A stretch of DNA of 5,756 nt, taken from positions 1 through 5,756 of the forward strand of contig CANGVU010000101.1 of the NCBI GenBank assembly GCA_947457325.1, written 5' to 3'. The translations under genes were made by a program, and so were the position numbers. Below, in pieces: positions 1 through 5,691 of this stretch; position 1 is the stretch's first letter; each line of letters begins with the position of its first letter. This DNA is from Flavobacteriales bacterium. Lineage in GTDB: Bacteria; Bacteroidota; Bacteroidia; Flavobacteriales_D; Sanyastnellaceae. The notes beneath the pieces were generated by a model. That model ran no database searches. It saw only the letters and a list, made by a program, of their open reading frames with translations, and had not been told where the DNA came from.

Positions 1-284
1 GGACATTGCGATTGCACAGCAAAGTCCCCTTTTGGTTGATGGTAGGCATAGCTAGCACTTTGGAATTGGAGGTTTTCATCCAGGTGCAACAGCAGCGCAT
101 CTGGCAATTTCGACAGATGCAAGGTAGAGACCAGCGCTCCATGTTGGAAGTGGAGCAAGGTGGGAAAGTGGTGTTCCGATACAATGGGCGGAACATCGAG
201 AAAGGTGGAGGTTACAGGAACCTCGGTGCAATGGAAGTTGACTTCCAGCTTTGAAGACAAGCGAACGACAAGTTGCTTTTTCAT
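1..284 (-). CDS. Partial unrecognised protein, 5' part only
   Basis: An uninterrupted minus-strand frame starts with ATG at 284 (MKKQLVVRLSSKLEVNF...) and stays open for 94 codons to the window edge, so the 3' part is missing. The start is the first ATG after an in-frame TAA at 300-302. The visible product alternates hydrophobic and polar residues with many Leu and His, suggesting a beta-rich soluble domain. It has no signal peptide and no motif I recognise. Two other frames are also fairly open here (6-254 plus and 76-288 minus), which weakens the case, but only this frame has an ATG and no stop up to the edge. It lies 180 bp downstream of the Fic gene on the same strand, without an obvious promoter or terminator between them. 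Function unknown. Confidence 0.5.
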   Translation of the reverse strand, partial: MKKQLVVRLSSKLEVNFHCTEVPVTSTFLDVPPIVSEHHFPTLLHFQHGALVSTLHLSKLPDALLLHLDENLQFQSASYAYHQPKGDFAVQSQC

Positions 285-464
285 ACAAATAGAATTAAGT
301 TAAACTAAATTTTCTTTGTACCTAAAACGAGAAATGGGAGATACGTTTTTTTTGGCTTGCGGCCCGTATTGTTTTACCACCGTGGTGTCTTCACTCGGTT
401 GGTACCATTTAAGGTTCGAAATACGTTGCGAAGGTAAAATGATTTTTTAGAACAGCAAAAAAAA
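285..464. other. Intergenic gap, no clear signal
   Basis: This is AT-rich spacer between two minus-strand genes. It contains a short perfect dyad, ACCAC-C-GTGGT, at about 377-387 and runs of T, but no GC-rich stem followed by a T tract on the minus strand that would qualify as a terminator for the Fic gene. No TAnnTTTG promoter could be placed upstream of 284. The stretch GGTTCGAAAT near 411-420 recalls a tRNA T-loop, but no cloverleaf can be drawn around it. Confidence 0.5.
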
Positions 465-1511
465 TTATACAATAATTCGCCAATGACCATTTTTATCGCT
501 GCCCAAACGTTGCAATTTTCCCGCATCTTTGAGTGCCTTCATCCTACGTCTAACACTGCTCAAGCTCAAATTCAAGCGTTCACTAATTTCGCTCGCAGTG
601 ATGGTGTTTTTCTCTTTGATCAATAAAATGACACTGTCATTTACAGTGTCATTTACAGTGTCAAATGAAGGATTTACAGTGTCATTTACAGTGTCAGCCA
701 AAATGTGCATTTCTCGATTTTTCAATGATGCTTGAGCATTGAACATCAAGCACGTAAGAAATCGAATCAAGAAAGCATTGGAACGATAAATCCCTTTGGA
801 AAAGTCTTCATAGTTGGCACGCACCAGTGCATTGCGGAAATACCAAGAGTGATGAGCAAATAGGTCGTTGTTTACCTTCTTGAATCCCATTTTACGCAAA
901 TACTTGATCAAGAATATGGCTGTCGCACGCGTATTGCCTTCCCCAAAAATATGGATCTGCCAAACATTCGAAATAAAATTGGCGATATGCTCTACGATCT
1001 CTTGTTCAGAAAGTCCTTTGTAGCTGAATTTCTTTTCCTGTTCGAAATCATATTCCAACGTTGCCTTCAAACTATCCGCGCTCGCATAGAGCACAGTTTC
1101 GCCATTGAGCACCCATTCCTTCTTGGTGATATTATAATCGCGCATCTTTCCCGCGAAATCATAAATATCAGTGAACAACCTTCGATGAATCGTCAAATAT
1201 TCTGCTGGTGAAAAAGAGAATGTTTGCTCACTGAGCATCTCGGCAATACGAGCGGAAACTTTATCTGCCTCCTCTGTTCTATCCTGATCTGATTTTGGAG
1301 GATGTTGCTGGTAGTAAGTATCGATACGACGCTTAACTTCCTCAATGGTAATATCGCCTTCGATATTTTGCTTGGCTGCATCAATGAGGTATTCAGAGGG
1401 CTGCAAGCCATCTACTTGCTGAAGGCCAATAGCAGTCTTCCACAACCTAGCCTTTTCGGACTTGTTGGGTTCCCCTTGTCTCAAATATTCATCGAAATTC
1501 TCCATTGCCAT
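465..1511 (-). CDS. Fic family AMPylase-like protein, VbhA-like N-terminus and C-terminal winged helix
   Basis: Fic enzymes usually transfer AMP from ATP to a hydroxyl side chain of a target protein. Numbering is from ATG at 1511 (348 aa). An in-frame TTG at 1514 and ATG at 1505 are alternative starts, and no strong ribosome site decides between them. Residues about 28-66 (AIGLQQVDGLQPSEYL..., then NIEGDITIEEV) resemble the VbhA antitoxin fold, which blocks Fic ATP binding. The Fic core spans about 98-215. Its motif is H187-I-F189-G-E191-G-N193-T-R195, with the catalytic His, acidic residue, Asn and first Arg present. Pro after His is replaced by Ile, and the second Arg of the canonical HPFx(D/E)GNGRxxR motif is Ala198, a pattern I recall from EGNTR-type Fic proteins. 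A linker at 273-295 is built of DTVN units. Residues about 292-348 form a winged helix (ASEISERLNLSLSSVRRRM, ending GHWRIIV), implying DNA binding. The gene appears intact and monocistronic. The target is unknown. The Fic assignment is firm; autoinhibition by the N-terminus is inferred. Confidence 0.93.
   Translation of the reverse strand: MAMENFDEYLRQGEPNKSEKARLWKTAIGLQQVDGLQPSEYLIDAAKQNIEGDITIEEVKRRIDTYYQQHPPKSDQDRTEEADKVSARIAEMLSEQTFSFSPAEYLTIHRRLFTDIYDFAGKMRDYNITKKEWVLNGETVLYASADSLKATLEYDFEQEKKFSYKGLSEQEIVEHIANFISNVWQIHIFGEGNTRATAIFLIKYLRKMGFKKVNNDLFAHHSWYFRNALVRANYEDFSKGIYRSNAFLIRFLTCLMFNAQASLKNREMHILADTVNDTVNPSFDTVNDTVNDSVILLIKEKNTITASEISERLNLSLSSVRRRMKALKDAGKLQRLGSDKNGHWRIIV
627..695 (-). 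repeat. 12-bp tandem repeat array coding DTVN units, with palindrome
   Basis: Four exact copies of ATTTACAGTGTC (plus strand) lie at 639-650, 651-662, 672-683 and 684-695, in two pairs separated by the 9-bp spacer 663-671. All are in frame and read Asp-Thr-Val-Asn on the minus strand; the spacer reads Pro-Ser-Phe. A degenerate fifth unit at 627-638 reads Asp-Ser-Val-Ile. Because of its substitution, TGACACTGT (629-637) and ACAGTGTCA (643-651) form a perfect 9-bp inverted repeat with a 5-nt spacer. The unit length is a multiple of three, so copy-number change would alter linker length without shifting frame. Confidence 0.9.
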
Positions 1512-1541
1512 CAAGCCATTTTATCCCATCGCATTGCAGCT

Positions 1542-1572
1542 ACAAGATAGCGAAATTACCCCAAAATCACAA
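1542..1572 (-). promoter_or_regulatory. Candidate weak promoter of the Fic gene
   Basis: On the minus strand TTG (1570-1572) is followed after 20 nt by TATCTTGT (1542-1549), a partial match to the Bacteroidota -33/-7 pair TTTG and TAnnTTTG. Transcription would start near 1535, giving a leader of roughly 24 nt before ATG 1511. The -7 box matches only four of six fixed bases, so this is tentative. Confidence 0.25.
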
Positions 1573-1793
1573 CTAATAATACGACTATTTTTTGGGGGCG
1601 ATAAATCATGCAAACACATTTTCAGATATAGGAAACAAACTCTCCACGTACTGAATTGTGTTGACATTGACTGATTGTATTCAACATTTAATAATCCTAA
1701 AACTACAACAATAACTAAAACAAGTTCTTCAATGGTTAGCTTAATCCTCCAAATACAGCTATTCAATCATCTTATCACTTCTAAAATTTTTCC
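1550..1793. other. AT-rich gene-free stretch
   Basis: Together with its flanks this is the approximately 350-bp gap between the Fic start and the tRNA. A minus-strand frame (1521-1766) with a hydrophobic run exists, but it has no family resemblance and no ribosome site, and it overlaps the likely Fic promoter. I see no supported gene here. The composition is noticeably AT-rich compared with the flanking genes. Confidence 0.5.
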
Positions 1794-1815
1794 GTGGGCT
1801 AAATGTGGGCTAAAT
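1794..1815. repeat. Perfect tandem 11-bp repeat near the tRNA 3' end
   Basis: GTGGGCTAAAT occurs twice head to tail (1794-1804 and 1805-1815), just beyond the tRNA terminator. It is outside any supported gene. Short tandem or direct repeats of this size next to a tRNA 3' end are typical of arm-type binding sites of tyrosine recombinases, so this may be a remnant or edge of an integrative element. No integrase is present in the window, so that reading is inference. Confidence 0.75.
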
Positions 1816-1816
1816 C

Positions 1817-1861
1817 AAAAACAAAAAATCCCGCAAGCTTCTGTTTTCAGATGTTTGCGGG
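1817..1861 (-). terminator. Intrinsic terminator of the tRNA-Ala gene
   Basis: On the minus strand the stem CCCGCAA (1855-1861) pairs with TTGCGGG (1830-1836). An inner helix, TCTG-AAAA-CAGA, closes the loop. The stem is followed by ATTTTTTGTTTTT (1817-1829). It begins 6 nt after the encoded CCA of the tRNA and is oriented correctly, so it is a strong rho-independent terminator for that gene. Confidence 0.93.
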
Positions 1862-1867
1862 AAATGG

Positions 1868-1944
<77 letters not shown>

Positions 1945-1956
1945 TTCGCGTGGGTG

Positions 1957-1987
1957 CAAATATAAGCATGTCGTGTGGCTGAACAAA
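1957..1987 (-). promoter_or_regulatory. Consensus Bacteroidota promoter of tRNA-Ala
   Basis: On the minus strand TTTG (1984-1987) is followed after exactly 19 nt by TATATTTG (1957-1964), a perfect match to TAnnTTTG at the preferred spacing of the Bacteroidota primary sigma factor. Transcription would begin about 6 nt upstream of the mature tRNA 5' end at 1944. This is the best promoter in the window and supports the phylum assignment. Confidence 0.88.
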
Positions 1988-2087
1988 AAAGTTGATGATT
2001 TTATTAAAATCCTTGTGAAGTCCTGTTCCAGAGTTATTCAAGTGGCCATCTGAACCTGGTCGCATGCGGTGCATTTCTTATTTATCC

Positions 2088-2132
2088 AATTCCTAAAAGT
2101 TTTGATTTTTAAAAAGTTTTAGGAATTTCATT
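2088..2132. repeat. Left flanking hairpin repeat of the ATPase gene
   Basis: AATTCCTAAAA (2088-2098) and TTTTAGGAATT (2117-2127) form a perfect 11-bp inverted repeat around an 18-nt AT-only-rich centre. It begins 12 nt beyond the ATPase stop codon. The distal arm plus tail (2113-2132) is identical over 20 bases to 3400-3419 on the other side of the gene. It could serve as a weak terminator, but it lacks a GC-rich stem. Confidence 0.85.
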
Positions 2133-2144
2133 CTTTACTTTTGG

Positions 2145-3356
2145 TCAATTGCCGAGCAGCCAATCCAAGGCATTGATCTTCTTGATCCCATTGTAACTGC
2201 CGGTGTCATAATCCATCGTGATGAGCATTTTCTCATGATGGTCTGGTATTTTCTCGAATGGGGCCAACTCCCGCTTCAATGTCTCCGCACTTTGCACGGT
2301 TTGCGCTACCTGAATGTATTGTGTATTGCCTGCCGTGTCACGAACAACAAAATCCACTTCCATACTATCTACCTTCCCAATCCAAACCTGATAATTGCGG
2401 CGCTTCAACTCCAAATAAACAACATTCTCCAGCAAATGCCCTGCATCTCCCGTCAACTCCTTGCCCAATAAAGCAAAACGAAATCCCAAGTCAACCAAAT
2501 AATACTTCTCCAATGTCCGCAAATGCTGCTTGCCCTTCACGTCGTATCGACTTGCCTTGTAAAACAAATACGACTGCACCATGGTGTCGATGTAACGATC
2601 TACTGTCTTGTTGTCTATTCTCTTCTTCTCCGCTGTCAACACCTTGGAAACATTGCCCGGTGATACTCTAGACCCTATGGAGTCCATTAAAAAATGAACG
2701 ACCTCCAAATAGGATTCAGTTCCATAGACATCAAATCGCTTGGTGATGTCATTTTCAAAAATATTCTTGTAAACGGTCTGCAAATATTGATATGCAAACA
2801 TTAGCCCATCCCCAGACAGCTTGACCGCTTCAGGAAAACCTCCGGTTCGGAGATAATCCGCAAAAGATCTTTCCACACTGCTACTGGAACTTGAAAATTC
2901 CAAAAACTCCTTGAATGAAAATGGCAATACATGAATCTCAAATGCCCTTCCTGTCAATAGTGTAGCCAACTCACTGCTCAACAAATAGGCATTAGAACCC
3001 GTGACGTAAAGATCAACATCCGGGTGAATGTACAAACCTTCCAACAACTTTTCAAAGTCCTGAACATTCTGCACCTCATCCAAGAATACATAATTGACCA
3101 CCCTCCTCTTTAACTTGGATTGAACAAAATCAAAAACTTCTTTCCAACTTTTCTCTGCCAATTCCCGATACGCTGGTTGATCAAAATTGATGGCCACGAT
3201 AGAAACCGTCTTGTTCCCCTGCTTCAAAACTTTTTGAAATTGCGTCATCAATGTGGACTTCCCACAACGCCTTACTCCTGTAATCACCTTGATCAAGTTC
3301 TTGCCTTTCAGCACTGTCAAGGTTTCCAAATACTGCTTTCTGAGTATTGTTTTCAT
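2145..3356 (-). CDS. AAA_14-type ATPase with DUF4143 domain
   Basis: This is a 403-aa P-loop ATPase of the AAA_14 plus DUF4143 architecture, common and often multicopy in Bacteroidota and other anaerobes and generally of unknown function. ATG at 3356 (MKTILRKQYLETL) is chosen because the family begins with such a short helix before the P-loop. An upstream non-ATG extension to 3401 would run into the flanking palindrome. Walker A is G27-VRRCGK33-S34-T35 and Walker B is YVFLD93-E94. TGSN (119-122) and TGR (135-137) fit the sensor 1 and arginine-finger regions, followed by the typical PFSFKEFLEF. DUF4143 covers about 198-350. Its nuclease-like end shows E310, E333-x-D335 and IQV (348-350), where a true PD-(D/E)xK enzyme would have ExK, so cleavage is doubtful. 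A run of six Ser (155-160) lies between the domains. There is no signal peptide or membrane segment, so it is cytoplasmic. Length is usual and the gene intact. It is bracketed by matched palindromic repeats, and nothing nearby indicates a partner. Confidence 0.93.
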   Translation of the reverse strand: MKTILRKQYLETLTVLKGKNLIKVITGVRRCGKSTLMTQFQKVLKQGNKTVSIVAINFDQPAYRELAEKSWKEVFDFVQSKLKRRVVNYVFLDEVQNVQDFEKLLEGLYIHPDVDLYVTGSNAYLLSSELATLLTGRAFEIHVLPFSFKEFLEFSSSSSSVERSFADYLRTGGFPEAVKLSGDGLMFAYQYLQTVYKNIFENDITKRFDVYGTESYLEVVHFLMDSIGSRVSPGNVSKVLTAEKKRIDNKTVDRYIDTMVQSYLFYKASRYDVKGKQHLRTLEKYYLVDLGFRFALLGKELTGDAGHLLENVVYLELKRRNYQVWIGKVDSMEVDFVVRDTAGNTQYIQVAQTVQSAETLKRELAPFEKIPDHHEKMLITMDYDTGSYNGIKKINALDWLLGN

Positions 3357-3373
3357 GGCAATAAAGATAAACC

Positions 3374-3419
3374 AAATTCCTAAAACTTCCTCAAAAACCA
3401 AAGTTTTAGGAATTTCATT
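3374..3419. repeat. Right flanking hairpin repeat, upstream of the ATPase start
   Basis: AAATTCCTAAAACTT (3374-3388) and AAGTTTTAGGAATTT (3401-3415) are perfect 15-bp inverted arms around a 12-nt spacer. The palindrome ends 17 nt before the ATPase ATG at 3356, within the expected leader or promoter. It is therefore well placed to act as an operator or a leader hairpin. It is in the same orientation and of almost the same length as the repeat beyond the stop codon. Confidence 0.88.
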
Positions 3420-3575
3420 GGGCCAGCACCGACCCCTGTGAGGGATGGGAGCGGCATCCTTTTGGGAAGGTCGCGCAGCGACACCTTCCCAAAAGATACA
3501 GCGGACAGCCCGACCCCCTTGGTGAGCATCGCGATACCAAGGGGGGCACAGCCATGTCTTGATTGATGCTGTCTG
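3420..3575. ncRNA. Multi-hairpin structured intergenic element, possible ncRNA or repeat
   Basis: This GC-richer block in the divergent gap contains three successive helices. GGATG/CATCC pairs 3443-3447 with 3455-3459. CTTTTGGGAAGGT/ACCTTCCCAAAAG pairs 3459-3471 with 3483-3495, and its tip can form GTCGC-GCA-GCGAC. CCCCCTTGGT/ACCAAGGGGG pairs 3514-3523 with 3536-3545 around a loop containing the palindrome ATCGCGAT. GACAGC (3504-3509) can pair with GCTGTC (3568-3573) to enclose the last hairpin. CCGACCCC occurs twice (3429-3436 and 3510-3517). Phrases such as GAGCGGCATCC and AGCGGACAGCCCGACC resemble a repeated intergenic family that I recall from Bacteroidota genomes; I cannot confirm this here. 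Strand and function are undetermined. It could be a structured RNA, a dispersed repeat, or both. Confidence 0.6.
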
Positions 3576-3624
3576 ATTTGTTAAGCCAGTTTTAAGTTGG
3601 GGATTTTCGCTGTATTATTGTTTT

Positions 3625-5277
3625 ATGAAAATTTCAGGGTACTCCTTTCTGCTGTTTTGCGCCTCTTTCATGGGTTTAACGTCCAATTCCTGCGCGCAAA
3701 CCTTGTTCATCAACGAGATTGTTGCCTCCAACAACAACGACCAAATGGATGAGTTCTTTGAATTCGACGATTGGTTGGAGATCTACAATACGGGTGGAAT
3801 TCTCAATCTCAGCGGTTACTACTTGAGCGACGACCCCAACTTATTGACCAAGTTTCAAATCCCCAACGATCCCGCTCTGACTACTGTCCTTCCCAATAGC
3901 CACATCGTCTTTTGGTGCGACAATGACAACACCACTCAAGGTGCCAACCACACCAACTTCACCCTGAAATCGGGTGGAGAAACGGTTTTCCTTGTGAACC
4001 CCGATGGCTTCACCATCATCGATAGCATCACCTACGCTCCTTTGGCTGCTGATATCAGCTATGGCCGCACCTGCGATGGTTGTCCTACATGGCAATATTT
4101 TAACAACACCACTTGGAACGCTGACAACCAAGAAATCATCAACATGAACGGTGAACTGCTCTTCATCAACGAGATTCAAACGGTGAACACCAACACCATC
4201 CACGACTTGCAATTTGAATACGAACCTTGGATGGAGATTTACAATCCAAACAGTTTTCAGGTCAATGTTGCTAGCTATATCATCCAAGCCAATGGCGTGA
4301 ACTACACGATTCCAGCCAATGCTCCTACCGAAACCATCATCCCCGCCGGTCAATTTCGTGTTGTATGGTTTGACAACGATATCAGCCAAGGCGCTATGCA
4401 TTTGAATTTGTCTTTAAACGCAACCACTAACGTCAAGATCCTTGCACCCAACGGAACAACTGTAGTGGACAATTATACATTTGGGGCTATTCCCGCCGAT
4501 CAAAGCTGGGGAAGAAATGTGGATGGTGGCGTAAGCAGTATGATTTTTACCTCTCCCACTCCCACTGCCTCTAACACGCTTTTTGTTGTGCCTGGTGCAG
4601 CGGTGAAAATCAATGAAGTGATGGCCAAAAACGTCTCCAGTATCACGGATAATTTTGCTGAGTTTGAAGACTGGATTGAAATCTACAATCCTTTGAGCAC
4701 CTCCATTAATCTGGGTGGCTACTACCTTTCTGACAATCCTGAGATTCGCAACAAATGGCAAATCCCTTCCACCTATCCCGATAGCGTTACCATTCCTGCT
4801 GGTGGCTGGAAATTGTTTTTCTGCGATGCGGATTTGAATCAAGGTGTATTGCATGCCAATTTCAGTTTGTCCAATGGCGGCGAGTATGCCGGTATCTTCA
4901 GCACGGATGGCTTTAGCTTGGTGGACGAAGTGCAATGGGATTTTATGGGCGGTGATACAACTTACGGTCGTCAATACGATGGCTACAACAATTGGATTCA
5001 GTTCACCACCTCTAACACGGTGACTCCCGGTACCAGCAATGGCACCAATCCCAATGGAGTTGAGAATGTCATGTCTATGGAATTTGCGGTTTATCCCAAT
5101 CCCAGCGTCGATGAAATTCGTTGGAACACGCCACAGAATTTTAGATTGTACGATGTACAAGGCAATCTGGTGATGCAAGGAAAAAATCAAGTTTTTGCAG
5201 ACATCAGAAAACTGGCATCAGGAAATTACTTCGTTGTTTTTGGAAACAACAAAGGAGTGAAGATTGAGAAAATTTAA
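3625..5277 (+). CDS. Secreted triple lamin-tail-domain protein with T9SS sorting domain
   Basis: This 550-aa protein is predicted to be exported by Sec and then across the outer membrane by the type IX system. Residues 1-24 are a signal peptide (K2, hydrophobic FLLFCASFMGL, probable cleavage SCA-Q25); the Cys lacks a lipobox. Three lamin-tail (LTD) domains follow at about 26-157, 178-309 and 326-460. Each opens with a (L/V)xINE motif and carries a WxEIYN core (DDWLEIYNTG, PWMEIYNPNS, EDWIEIYNPL), a D/N-QG segment and a GR-x-D-G motif near its end. Domains 1 and 3 share GYYLSDxP and are closer to each other than to domain 2, suggesting unequal ages of duplication. Residues about 485-550 are a type A T9SS domain: FAVYPNPSVDEI, LYDVQGN, LASGNYFVVF and a basic KIEKI end. 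LTDs are thought to bind or present other molecules at the cell surface, and no enzyme domain is visible. No clear ribosome site or promoter precedes the ATG. It stands alone and converges on the thioesterase gene. Confidence 0.95.
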   Translation: MKISGYSFLLFCASFMGLTSNSCAQTLFINEIVASNNNDQMDEFFEFDDWLEIYNTGGILNLSGYYLSDDPNLLTKFQIPNDPALTTVLPNSHIVFWCDNDNTTQGANHTNFTLKSGGETVFLVNPDGFTIIDSITYAPLAADISYGRTCDGCPTWQYFNNTTWNADNQEIINMNGELLFINEIQTVNTNTIHDLQFEYEPWMEIYNPNSFQVNVASYIIQANGVNYTIPANAPTETIIPAGQFRVVWFDNDISQGAMHLNLSLNATTNVKILAPNGTTVVDNYTFGAIPADQSWGRNVDGGVSSMIFTSPTPTASNTLFVVPGAAVKINEVMAKNVSSITDNFAEFEDWIEIYNPLSTSINLGGYYLSDNPEIRNKWQIPSTYPDSVTIPAGGWKLFFCDADLNQGVLHANFSLSNGGEYAGIFSTDGFSLVDEVQWDFMGGDTTYGRQYDGYNNWIQFTTSNTVTPGTSNGTNPNGVENVMSMEFAVYPNPSVDEIRWNTPQNFRLYDVQGNLVMQGKNQVFADIRKLASGNYFVVFGNNKGVKIEKI

Positions 5278-5690
5278 TCTTGATTTTCTTCTAAATCTTG
5301 TTGCAATAGCGACCTCCAAAACCCAGGTATATCCTGGGTTTGTTGTGTCTTGTGGTTAAAAGAAACCAATACACAAGCGCCATGCGCCGCCAGTACCTCT
5401 TGGCCTTTCACGATTTTGAATATGTTGGACGTTAGGGTCACGCTCTTGTTACCGAGATGCGAGCAAAAGGTTTTGATCACCACCTCGTCATCAAAAAACA
5501 ATGGTGTCTTATAATTCAACTCGTTTTTGGCCACCACTACCCCTTCTTCTATCCAATCCCACTTCTCCACGCGTAAGTCCCGGAAATACTGAATGCGGGC
5601 CTGCTCCATGTAGGTAAAATAAGTGGCATTGTTGACATGGCCCATGGCGTCCATGTCCCTGAATCTGATTTCGGGTCGATACAATTTCAT
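5274..5690 (-). CDS. Acyl-CoA thioesterase, hotdog fold (4HBT/YbgC-like)
   Basis: This is a 138-aa single-domain thioesterase, the usual length for the 4HBT/YbgC-like family, which hydrolyses acyl-CoA thioesters in the cytoplasm. The diagnostic N-terminal block is RFRDMDAMGHVNNATYF (9-25) followed by YMEQARIQYF, where D14 aligns with the catalytic Asp of the family and H18-V-N-N starts the central hotdog helix. The strand V53-A-K-N-E-L-N-Y and the following YKTPLFFDDEVVI match the second half of the fold. The C-terminus is polar (QQDLEENQD). ATG 5690 begins exactly at the conserved start (MKLYRPEIRFRD) and lies one base after the stop of the upstream gene, so the two are probably translated as an operon. 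Its TAA overlaps the TAA of the convergent lamin-tail gene. The chain-length preference and physiological substrate cannot be inferred. Confidence 0.94.
   Translation of the reverse strand: MKLYRPEIRFRDMDAMGHVNNATYFTYMEQARIQYFRDLRVEKWDWIEEGVVVAKNELNYKTPLFFDDEVVIKTFCSHLGNKSVTLTSNIFKIVKGQEVLAAHGACVLVSFNHKTQQTQDIPGFWRSLLQQDLEENQD
5319..5345 (+). terminator. Hairpin inside the thioesterase gene, candidate terminator of the convergent gene
   Basis: AAACCCAGG (5319-5327) and CCTGGGTTT (5333-5341) form a perfect 9-bp stem with loop TATAT, followed on the plus strand by TTTGTTGTG. It starts 41 nt past the lamin-tail stop codon and could end that transcript. The T tract is short and interrupted, so termination may be partial. 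It lies within coding sequence on the other strand (residues around TQDIPGF). Confidence 0.5.
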
Positions 5691-5691
5691 G

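Noticed and set aside
6..254. Plus-strand open frame of 82 codons at the left edge
   Set aside because: It competes with a minus-strand ATG frame that is open to the window edge and reads more like protein. No ribosome site or motif was seen.
400..440. T-loop-like GGTTCGAAAT, possible second tRNA or tRNA fragment
   Set aside because: The flanking bases do not form a T stem. There is no anticodon arm or acceptor, and it is not a copy of the tRNA-Ala 3' end.
639..695. Repeats at 12-bp period considered as a CRISPR array
   Set aside because: The units are too short, directly abutting, in frame inside a gene, and without unique spacers.
1521..1766. Minus-strand open frame with a hydrophobic stretch, possible small membrane protein
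   Set aside because: It has a weak start and no ribosome site. It overlaps the likely Fic promoter, and the Cys- and Ser-rich tail looks like translated AT-rich spacer.
2061..2068. Palindrome CGCATGCG in the tRNA-ATPase gap
   Set aside because: It is a single 8-bp palindrome with no partner, promoter or gene context. It is expected by chance at this scale.
3357..3401. N-terminal extension of the ATPase to 3401
   Set aside because: The extension begins with a non-ATG codon, runs through the palindromic repeat and adds a hydrophobic tail absent from the family. The ATG at 3356 fits the family start.
3613..3620. TATTATTG as a -7 box for the lamin-tail gene
   Set aside because: It lies only 4 nt before the ATG and has no TTTG at 19-21 nt upstream, so it would imply an almost leaderless transcript without support.
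3841..4401. Minus-strand open frame of 186 codons opposite lamin-tail domains 1 and 2
   Set aside because: It is a shadow of the same coding sequence. It is Val/Asp/Gly-rich without family features.
4414..5190. Long minus-strand open frame of 258 codons opposite the lamin-tail gene
   Set aside because: It is a mirror of the real coding frame. The plus strand has a signal peptide, repeated domains and a sorting domain, while the minus product has no recognisable motif.
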